Below, piece by piece: positions 1-5,664 of a DNA stretch of 9,277 nucleotides. The translations under genes were made by a program, and so were the position numbers. A model generated the notes under the pieces. That model saw nothing but the letters and a program-made list of their open reading frames with translations, was not told where the DNA came from and ran no database searches. Numbering within the stretch: position 1 is the first letter of the stretch; every line of letters begins with the position of its first letter. The stretch spans positions 1 through 9,277 of the forward strand of contig JAEYXZ010000070.1 in the NCBI GenBank assembly GCA_023431045.1, given 5' to 3'. Source of the stretch: Bacillota bacterium (GTDB lineage: Bacteria > Bacillota_I > Bacilli_A > Acholeplasmatales > Acholeplasmataceae).

Positions 1-1379
1 GTGTTGATGAATCACTCGTTACAGGTGAATCACGACCAGTCTTAAAGGAGTTAAACTCAAAAGTCATTGGTGGTACGATCAATGGGGACTCAACGCTTCA
101 TGTCAAAGTAAATAAACTTGGAAGCGATACTTATTTATCTCAAGTTCTAAATCTAGTAACCTCTGCATTACAGTCAAAATCAAAAACTCAAAGACTTGCA
201 GATATTGCTGCTAAATACCTATTCTACGTATCAATTACGATTGCACTGATCACTTGGGTAACCTGGGGACTACTTGGTGCAGAGGGTGCCTTTATAGCTG
301 AAAAAGTTGTGACAGTTATTGTGATTGCATGTCCACATGCATTAGGCGTTGCAATCCCACTTGTCACCTCAATCTCAACCACCTTGGCTGCTAAAAAAGG
401 ATTACTCATCAAGAATCGTTCAGCATTTGAAAATGCTCGTCAAATTAATGCTGTCGTCTTTGATAAAACCGGTACATTAACCGAAGGTAAATTCTCTGTT
501 TCTAAAGTATATCCAAATAATTTAAGTGAAAAAGAATTAGTCCAAATTGCAATCAATTTAGAAACATCTTCTACTCATCCAATTGCACTTGGTATTATGA
601 AGTATGGAAGAGAGCTTAAACTTGAGCCTAAATCTTTCCAATCATTTAAAAACATTCCTGGACTAGGTATTACTGCAACAAGTGATAATCAACTATTTGG
701 TGCAGTCTCTGAAAATTACTTAGTTAAAGAAAAGATTAGTTATGATCAAAAGACTTATCAAAACTTGATTGCTAAAGGTGAAACAGTCATCTTTGTCATC
801 AAAGATCAAGAAACACTTGGAATGATTGCATTAAGAGATCAAGTGAAAGCAAATGCTAAAGCATCGATTGATGCCCTTAAAGCAATGGGTATTGAAACGC
901 ATATGCTAACAGGTGATAATGATGTTGTTGCTAAAGAAGTTGCAGAAACACTTGGACTAGACCATTATAAAGCATCCGTTCTTCCACATGAAAAGTCATT
1001 ATATATTGAAGCATTAAAACAATCCAAGAAAGTTGCTATGACGGGTGATGGTATCAATGATGCACCAGCACTTGCAACAGCGAACCTAGGGGTTGCAATT
1101 GGAGCTGGTACGGATGTTGCCATCCAAACTGCTGATATCATTTTAGTTAAGAATGATCCAAAAGATGTTGTTGACCTTCTAAAACTATCTAAAAAGACTT
1201 ATCGTAAGATGGTTGAAAACCTCATTTGGGCACTTGCATATAATGTCTTAACATTACCACTTGCAGCAGGAATTCTTCATTTTGCTGGCATTGCAATCTC
1301 ACCAGCAATTGGTGCTATCTTCATGTCATTATCAACAATTATTGTTGCAATTAACGCACAATTCTTAAGAGTTAAATAA
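1..1379 (+). CDS. copB: CopB-type copper-translocating P1B ATPase, 3' part (5' end outside window)
   Basis: ATP-driven export of copper (or silver) across the cytoplasmic membrane. The frame is open from base 3 to the TAA at 1377-1379, giving 458 visible residues; the GTG at 309 is an internal Val, not the start. Numbering visible residues, I see the actuator TGES (7-10), a membrane span near 70-95, the metal-site CPH (110-112) in the next span, phosphorylation motif DKTGT (Asp154), HP (192-193), TGDN (303-306), GDGIND (348-353) and two C-terminal spans (about 407-423 and 435-454). The last spans carry N-x6-YN-x4-P and P-x6-MSLST-x5-N. CPH together with MSxST marks the P1B-3 (CopB) subgroup rather than CPC-type CopA; the exact metal and oxidation state are not readable. 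The missing N terminus would hold the first spans and any His-rich metal-binding region. No frameshift is seen. The gene converges on the 1430-2077 gene. Confidence 0.93.
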   Translation, partial: VDESLVTGESRPVLKELNSKVIGGTINGDSTLHVKVNKLGSDTYLSQVLNLVTSALQSKSKTQRLADIAAKYLFYVSITIALITWVTWGLLGAEGAFIAEKVVTVIVIACPHALGVAIPLVTSISTTLAAKKGLLIKNRSAFENARQINAVVFDKTGTLTEGKFSVSKVYPNNLSEKELVQIAINLETSSTHPIALGIMKYGRELKLEPKSFQSFKNIPGLGITATSDNQLFGAVSENYLVKEKISYDQKTYQNLIAKGETVIFVIKDQETLGMIALRDQVKANAKASIDALKAMGIETHMLTGDNDVVAKEVAETLGLDHYKASVLPHEKSLYIEALKQSKKVAMTGDGINDAPALATANLGVAIGAGTDVAIQTADIILVKNDPKDVVDLLKLSKKTYRKMVENLIWALAYNVLTLPLAAGILHFAGIAISPAIGAIFMSLSTIIVAINAQFLRVK

Positions 1380-1385
1380 CAAGAA

Positions 1386-1416
1386 AAAAGCCGTAGATTT
1401 GAATTCTACGGCTTTT
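1386..1416. terminator. Bidirectional intrinsic terminator between convergent genes
   Basis: A perfect 12-bp stem (1386-1397 pairs with 1405-1416) encloses a 7-base loop. The plus strand ends the stem in TTTT followed by ATAT; the minus strand ends it in TTTTTT followed by CTTG. It lies 6 bases after the copB stop and 13 bases beyond the stop of the facing gene, so it can end both transcripts. On the minus strand it also marks the end of the dinB-helicase-nfo-1430 block. Confidence 0.9.
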
Positions 1417-1429
1417 ATATGTTTGTTAA

Positions 1430-2077
1430 TTAGTCAAGAAATGATTGAAGACTTTCGTGTTCGAAAATATTCTTATAGAAAGTATATTTTAAGTATTGTG
1501 GGACATTGGATTGAGTTAATGAACCATGTTCTAATACTTCACCATTGAAGAACGCGACGATGTAAGGAATTGTTGGTGCATTTAATTCTAAATCTTCAAA
1601 CTTCTCATTAAGTCTTTCAGAAATACTATTCATTTGATCAGCAGTTGCTTCATAATGATAGAATTTAACTTTTGAATCACCTAATGCGTCAAACAGTGAT
1701 GAAACATCAACGTCTGCTTTTACTGCACCATATAAGTATGCATAAGCATTTGCAAGTGCAAGTGAACTTCCAGTCACAGATGAATTACCAAAATAAACAA
1801 TTGTTAATTGATCATCACGATCGGATAAGGATAATAGACCTTCATTAAACCATTCATTATCAAGTGATTTTAATAAATGAATCTTATTGTCTTCAGGTAA
1901 CTTCTTACCGAAAGATGAATCACCTTGTGCTGCGGTTTCATAACTTGTATAGAGTAAATCTTTTTCTGTTGGTTGTACTGCAAAAAATAAAGTTAATAAG
2001 GATACGAGAATTAATCCCATGATAATCCATGTCATTGGATGGATTTTGGTTTCGATTGATTGATACTTTTTAGCCAT
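1430..2077 (-). CDS. Membrane-anchored protein with possible thioredoxin-like fold, no cysteines
   Basis: 215 residues, not assigned to a named family. A short basic cytoplasmic N terminus is followed by one hydrophobic span (about 16-34), so the rest probably faces outward as an anchored domain. From about residue 88 the pattern resembles a thioredoxin fold: a beta strand (LTIVYFG, 91-97), a loop and helix where a CxxC active site would sit (here NSSVTGSS, 98-105), a second strand (VKFYHY, 137-142), a helix, then a cis-proline-like TIP (169-171) followed by the strand YIVAFFNGEVLEH. The whole protein has no Cys, so a classical disulfide redox role is excluded; a binding or chaperone-like role is possible but unproven. 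The ATG start is supported by AAAGGAG (2086-2092) eight bases upstream. It is the last gene after nfo and has its own promoter at the nfo stop. Confidence 0.85.
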   Translation of the reverse strand: MAKKYQSIETKIHPMTWIIMGLILVSLLTLFFAVQPTEKDLLYTSYETAAQGDSSFGKKLPEDNKIHLLKSLDNEWFNEGLLSLSDRDDQLTIVYFGNSSVTGSSLALANAYAYLYGAVKADVDVSSLFDALGDSKVKFYHYEATADQMNSISERLNEKFEDLELNAPTIPYIVAFFNGEVLEHGSLTQSNVPQYLKYTFYKNIFEHESLQSFLD

Positions 2078-2103
2078 TATAAATACTCCTTTACGCCTTT
2101 ACA

Positions 2104-2132
2104 ATTATAACACGATTACATGTGATAATCAA
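2104..2132 (-). promoter_or_regulatory. Extended -10 sigma-A-type promoter for the 1430-2077 gene
   Basis: On the minus strand, TTGATT (2127-2132) and TATAAT (2104-2109) are separated by exactly 17 bases, and TGT directly precedes the -10 box, giving the extended TGn form. The -35 box overlaps the nfo stop codon. Initiation would fall a few bases after 2104, just before the AAAGGAG site. The gene can therefore be expressed separately from the repair genes upstream of it. Confidence 0.75.
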
Positions 2133-3019
2133 TCATGATTTTTAATGGTATCTTTTAAATCTGGAATAAATTTTTGATTGCGGATCATTTCGATTTCAAA
2201 GCGGTAAGGCGGATTGTCATCAACATAAGGTGTTTCTAAGATTTTCGGGATGTTTAGGAAGTCCTTATGATAGATTACTTTTAGTAATGAATCAAACCCG
2301 ATAAAGCCAAATCCAATGTTCTCATGACGGTCTTTATGAGCGCCAATATCATTCTTTGAATCATTGATATGAAAGACTGAAATCCATTGTTTTCCAACGA
2401 TTCGATCAAATTCATTGATGACACCTTGAAAATCATTTTTAACATCATAGCCGGCATCATGGGTGTGACAAGTGTCAAAACAAACAGATACACGGGTTTT
2501 ATCTTGAACTAAATCGATGATTGCTCTAATTTCTTCAAACGTACGACCGACTTCATTACCTTTTCCGGCCATTGTTTCAAGCGCGATTCTAACTTTAGCA
2601 TTTGGTGTGTTTTTAATGACTTGATTAATGCCTTCACCAATCCAAATGACAGCTTGTTCGCGGTCTAGACCTACTGCTGAACCCGGGTGAAGCACCATTT
2701 GAGTGACACCCATTGCTTCAGTTCTTTCAACTTCTTTTGATAAGAAGTCAATCGCGAATGCTCTTCTTTCTGGATCTGGATTACATAAGTTAATAATATA
2801 AGGTGCATGAACAACCACATGATTTAGATCAATACCTTGTTCCTTCATAAATTGAATAGCTTCTTCAATTTTCATATCAGAAAGCGGACGACGAATGGTA
2901 TTTTGTGGTGCACCCGTATAAACCATGAATGCATTAGCACCATAGGATAGTGCTTCTTTAACTGAACCTAAATACATTTCTGGACTGGAAAGTCCGACGT
3001 GACTACCGATGATTAGCAT
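2129..3019 (-). CDS. nfo: Endonuclease IV (AP endonuclease)
   Basis: Cleaves 5' of abasic sites and removes 3'-blocking groups in cytoplasmic base excision repair. The 296-residue length fits the family. All nine trinuclear-zinc ligands of the E. coli enzyme have visible counterparts: His71, His111, Glu148, Asp182, His185, His217, Asp230, His232 and Glu262, in the expected contexts (VVVHAPY, LHPGS, ALETMAGKG, FDTCHTHDAGYD, VFHINDSK, KDRHENIG, ILETPY). It should be fully active. The ATG start at 3019 has AAAGGAAG about eight bases upstream, inside the helicase gene; the coding regions overlap by 17 bases, implying co-transcription and probable translational coupling. The same helicase-nfo neighbour pair is known from Bacillus (yqfR-yqfS). 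It ends in TGA. Confidence 0.97.
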   Translation of the reverse strand: MLIIGSHVGLSSPEMYLGSVKEALSYGANAFMVYTGAPQNTIRRPLSDMKIEEAIQFMKEQGIDLNHVVVHAPYIINLCNPDPERRAFAIDFLSKEVERTEAMGVTQMVLHPGSAVGLDREQAVIWIGEGINQVIKNTPNAKVRIALETMAGKGNEVGRTFEEIRAIIDLVQDKTRVSVCFDTCHTHDAGYDVKNDFQGVINEFDRIVGKQWISVFHINDSKNDIGAHKDRHENIGFGFIGFDSLLKVIYHKDFLNIPKILETPYVDDNPPYRFEIEMIRNQKFIPDLKDTIKNHD

Positions 3020-4247
3020 GTTTGTATCTTCCTTTCTTCACTTTCTTAATGGCATCTTTGACTTTTTGAGCATATTTTTTCTTGTAGTTAGGAGCGACTT
3101 TTGTCTCTTTTTTAATCTTCTTGATTTCTGATGCAATTTCTTTATCGTATGTTTTCGATTTTCTTTGCATCGTTTTTAAACCGTCATCTGTCACTTGATA
3201 TGGAATAAAAGGAACACCTTTATTTCTAAGTTTATCAATTTTTGATTGATCAAAATCATCAAATATTGTAATGACATCACCAGAATCACCCATGCGTGCA
3301 GTTCTGCCACTGCGGTGTTTGAAGAATTCTAGGTGATATGGTAGGTCGTAATGAATGATGTGTGATGCTTTAAAGTCAATCCCACGAGCAACCAAATCGG
3401 ATGCGACAACAAATTGATATTTTAGACTGTGGATATCCTCTAAAATCTTACGTCTTTGTTTAACTCCAATTAAACTTGAGATCGTAACAGCATTTAAACC
3501 TTCTTCTAAGAGTCTTTCATAGATAGCTTGAATCATTTCATTCTTTGTAACAAAGATGATTGCTAAATAGGGATTAATAGCTTTGGTAATATTTACTAAG
3601 GTATCAATTCTTGATTCTCTAACACGAATCAATTTATATTTAATATCTAGAATCGAGTCTTTTGTTGTATCTAGTAATTCATAGGCACCAAAGTATTTCT
3701 TAATAAATGGTTCCATGTTTCTTGTGATGGTTGCTGAGAATAATAAGAACTTTTCGATGTGTTGTTCAAATAGGACTTGATCAATGAGTCCTAAGAAGTC
3801 TTCATCAAACATCATATCTGCTTCATCAAGGATAAGATATTTAACATGGTCCATTCGAAGTGCATGTCTTTTTAGAACGAGTGCTTCTAGTTTGGATGGT
3901 GTCGTGATGACGATATGGGGTTGGTTCTTTTGTAACCAATCCGCTTCTTTATCGATATCCATTGATCCAAAGTAAGCTTTAAAATTCACTGTATCATCTG
4001 CATCTTTTAACATTGATGCAACTTGAATAACGAGCTCATTTGTTGGTACTAAGATGATTGCTTCAACAACCTCTGAGGTTCGATTATAGCTTGATAATAG
4101 CGGTAAAAGGTAAGCATGTGTCTTACCTGTTCCAGTTGGCGCTAGTCCGACGATGTGACCTTTTTTATTAAAAGTATCCATCACTTTTTGTTGGATTGGC
4201 GACAATGATTCAAATTTAAGTTTCTCAAGCATAGCTTGAACAGTCAT
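3003..4247 (-). CDS. cshB: DEAD-box RNA helicase, CshB-like
   Basis: ATP-dependent RNA unwinding, acting in mRNA decay, ribosome assembly or cold response. Starting at 4247 gives 414 residues. Counting from the upstream GTG (three residues more), I see a Q-motif-like FESLSPIQQ (15-23), motif I APTGTGKT (39-46), Ia VPTNEL (70-75), Ib TTPSKL (118-123), II DEAD (144-147), III SAT (174-176), V DLVARGID (287-294) and VI HRSGRTARMG (314-323). Both RecA-like lobes are complete. From about 365 on, a Lys-rich tail likely adds non-specific RNA binding. The start is set at ATG 4247 because the ribosome site GAGG lies eight bases upstream and overlaps the GTG at 4256. It sits 23 bases after dinB and overlaps nfo, so it is mid-operon. 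The symbol rests on the helicase-nfo adjacency and size; CshA or another paralogue is less likely. Confidence 0.93.
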   Translation of the reverse strand: MTVQAMLEKLKFESLSPIQQKVMDTFNKKGHIVGLAPTGTGKTHAYLLPLLSSYNRTSEVVEAIILVPTNELVIQVASMLKDADDTVNFKAYFGSMDIDKEADWLQKNQPHIVITTPSKLEALVLKRHALRMDHVKYLILDEADMMFDEDFLGLIDQVLFEQHIEKFLLFSATITRNMEPFIKKYFGAYELLDTTKDSILDIKYKLIRVRESRIDTLVNITKAINPYLAIIFVTKNEMIQAIYERLLEEGLNAVTISSLIGVKQRRKILEDIHSLKYQFVVASDLVARGIDFKASHIIHYDLPYHLEFFKHRSGRTARMGDSGDVITIFDDFDQSKIDKLRNKGVPFIPYQVTDDGLKTMQRKSKTYDKEIASEIKKIKKETKVAPNYKKKYAQKVKDAIKKVKKGRYKHANHR

Positions 4248-4253
4248 CTTTAA

Positions 4254-4259
4254 CACCTC
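4254..4259 (-). promoter_or_regulatory. Ribosome binding site that fixes the helicase start
   Basis: The minus strand reads TTGAGGTGTTAAAGATG. GAGG (4256-4259) is eight bases from the ATG at 4247, an ideal distance. The in-frame GTG at 4254-4256 is part of this same site and has no ribosome site of its own, so it is a poor start candidate. Confidence 0.75.
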
Positions 4260-4270
4260 AAGAAATTATA

Positions 4271-5380
4271 TCACAAATCCTTCAAGAATTTTTCATATGT
4301 AAATAAGTTGTAACTGACCTTTTCATCACCGGTTGTTGATAGGTTTTGGAGATGAGCACCAGCTAAGCGAACGAGTTCACCTTGATAATGACTTTCAAAG
4401 ACATCATCAATGGCATCCTTTAGGATGATTTCATCATCGGTATATGATTTTAATGTGATTGAACGTGTGATTAAGGTAAAATCCGATCGTTTCAATCTAA
4501 AGCCTACGGTTTTCGTTTTCATCTGATATCGTTTAAGTCTTCTCACACAATCACTTAATTGATTATGAATTTCAGCTAATATGAGAGTTCCTTCGTTCAT
4601 ATCATAATTAAATGTTGTTTCAGAAGAGATTGATTTAGGGAGTGCATATTTATCCGGGTCGATAATATCTGATGAACGGCCAAAGATATCATCTAAATAT
4701 CCTTGATAACCTCTTTCACTCATGATGGTTAAGATTAAAGATTGGTTTTCAGGTTTTACAAAATCACCAATGGTTTCAATGCCTAATTTTTGAAGTCTTG
4801 GATAAGTTCTTTTCCCAATGCCAAACATATCAGAAATCGGGAGTGGAAATAGCATTTTATCTACATCTCTTTTTCGTATCACCGTAATCCCTAATGGTTT
4901 TTTCATGTCACTTCCCATTTTCGCTAGAAATAGCGTTGGTGCGATACCAATACTACATGGAAGTTGATGTTCTTTTAAGAGTCGTTGTTGAATTTCTTTG
5001 GCAATCAATAAAGGATGCATTTCTTTTGATTTCTCGGTTAAGTCTAAATAAGCTTCATCAATTGACCCTTGTAAGATCAAATCAGAGTATTCACTTAATA
5101 AATCCATGAATGCTCGAGACTTCTCATGATAGAATTCGTAATCAGCAGGAACAACTAATAACCGTGGAAAGAGTTTTAATGCATCGTTTGTCCCCATACC
5201 AGCATGTATTCCATATGAACGAGCTTTATAAGAGGCAGTTGAAATAACACCTCTGGTTGATGTTCCTGGACCACCAACAACAAACACCTTATTCTTAAGG
5301 TATGGTTCTTTAATGATGGCACAGGATGCAAAGAATGCATTCATGTCGATATGAAATATTATTTTGACAGATTTTTGCAT
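4271..5380 (-). CDS. dinB: DNA polymerase IV (Y-family translesion polymerase)
   Basis: Error-prone lesion-bypass DNA polymerase. 369 residues, complete. The metal-binding carboxylates are Asp12 in FHIDMNAFFAS and Asp108/Glu109 in GSIDEAYLDLT; Phe17 is at the steric-gate position that excludes ribonucleotides. STASYKARSYGI (47-58) forms the fingers region, PISDMFGIGKRT (181-192) the thumb helix-hairpin-helix, and the little-finger domain spans roughly 250-345. The C-terminal VSYNLF (355-360) looks like a sliding-clamp binding peptide. A small oddity is Ala21, where most relatives have Glu in the FFASVE or FFASCE stretch. The ATG start has AAAGGAAG in front. It is the first gene of the minus-strand block and is expressed from the promoter at 5401-5428; no GAAC-N4-GTTC SOS operator is visible. 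It ends in TGA. Confidence 0.96.
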   Translation of the reverse strand: MQKSVKIIFHIDMNAFFASCAIIKEPYLKNKVFVVGGPGTSTRGVISTASYKARSYGIHAGMGTNDALKLFPRLLVVPADYEFYHEKSRAFMDLLSEYSDLILQGSIDEAYLDLTEKSKEMHPLLIAKEIQQRLLKEHQLPCSIGIAPTLFLAKMGSDMKKPLGITVIRKRDVDKMLFPLPISDMFGIGKRTYPRLQKLGIETIGDFVKPENQSLILTIMSERGYQGYLDDIFGRSSDIIDPDKYALPKSISSETTFNYDMNEGTLILAEIHNQLSDCVRRLKRYQMKTKTVGFRLKRSDFTLITRSITLKSYTDDEIILKDAIDDVFESHYQGELVRLAGAHLQNLSTTGDEKVSYNLFTYEKFLKDL

Positions 5381-5386
5381 AACATC

Positions 5387-5415
5387 TTCCTTTATTCTCT
5401 ATTATATTGTATAAT
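5387..5415 (+). promoter_or_regulatory. Promoter of the small membrane protein gene (weak -35)
   Basis: A consensus TATAAT (5410-5415) lies 29 bases before the ATG at 5445. The hexamer 17 bases upstream (TTCCTT, 5387-5392) is a poor -35 match, so strength rests on the -10 box. The predicted start near 5422 falls in the -35 region of the opposing dinB promoter. Confidence 0.55.
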
Positions 5416-5417
5416 AG
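5399..5417. repeat. Perfect inverted repeat formed by two opposing -10 boxes
   Basis: CTATTATATTGTATAATAG: two 8-base arms (5399-5406 and 5410-5417) are exact reverse complements around a 3-base centre. Each arm contains a consensus TATAAT for one strand. It may simply be a symmetrical bidirectional promoter core, or also an operator for an unknown dimeric regulator. Confidence 0.8.
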
Positions 5418-5428
5418 TAACAGTTCAA
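5401..5428 (-). promoter_or_regulatory. Promoter of the dinB-helicase-nfo block
   Basis: On the minus strand, TTGAAC (5423-5428) is followed after 16 bases by a perfect TATAAT (5401-5406). The dinB ribosome site and ATG follow within 20 bases of the -10 box, so the leader is very short. It is interleaved with the plus-strand promoter, and two polymerases could hardly bind at once. Confidence 0.7.
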
Positions 5429-5444
5429 ATCTGGAGATCATAAA

Positions 5445-5633
5445 ATGGCAAAAAAACAAGTAAAACCTACCAATACTGTGAAGGAAACTAAACCTGAAAA
5501 GCATTATGCTGATGTTTTCAAAGATCCAAGCGAATCCCTTTTAGGTAAAATCGTTATTGGTCTCATTATCTTTGGTACAATCGCTGGTGTGTTTATCGGC
5601 GCAATTCTAGCAGTTATTGAATACTTTAGTTGA
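5445..5633 (+). CDS. Small single-span membrane protein of unknown function
   Basis: 62 residues; I do not recognise the family. The first 20 residues are Lys-rich and polar, then come YADVFKDPSESLLG and one hydrophobic helix (about 35-58), ending in EYFS. The positive-inside rule predicts a cytoplasmic N terminus. The helix carries a glycine zipper, Gly44-x3-Gly48-x3-Gly52, preceded by Gly34 and Gly39, which suggests close packing with itself or a partner. The gene is well supported: GGAG (5433-5436) eight bases before the ATG, a consensus -10 box upstream, a TGA stop at 5631-5633 and a terminator starting on that stop. It is transcribed divergently from dinB and converges on recN. Its length and topology resemble SecE, but the SecE amphipathic helix and WP motif are absent. 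Confidence 0.82.
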   Translation: MAKKQVKPTNTVKETKPEKHYADVFKDPSESLLGKIVIGLIIFGTIAGVFIGAILAVIEYFS

Positions 5634-5664
5634 TAAAAGGCTACCATGTAGCCTTTTATTTTTT
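5633..5664. terminator. Bidirectional intrinsic terminator, small membrane gene / recN
   Basis: A 12-bp perfect stem (5633-5644 with 5648-5659) has a 3-base loop. On the plus strand it runs into a T tract (TTTTATTTTTT). On the minus strand the arm ends in TTTTAT, a weaker but usable signal for the xseA-recN operon. The stem overlaps the last base of the plus-strand stop codon and the recN TAA. Confidence 0.87.

Noticed and set aside
309..1379. GTG at 309 as the start of a shorter ATPase gene
   Set aside because: The frame is open from base 3 and encodes the TGES actuator motif and a membrane span that every such ATPase needs; 309 is an internal codon.
5381..5444. SOS (DinR/LexA) operator in front of dinB
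   Set aside because: Only a single GAAC half-site (within the -35 box) is present; no GTTC lies four bases away, so the GAAC-N4-GTTC pattern is absent.
5310..5504. 64-codon minus-strand reading frame across the dinB start and promoter
   Set aside because: It overlaps dinB, both promoters and the small membrane gene, has no ribosome site and resembles no protein I know.
5445..5633. Small membrane protein as SecE
   Set aside because: Size and single C-terminal span fit, but the conserved amphipathic helix and WP motif before the span are missing, and the locus is not the usual secE-nusG-rplK one.
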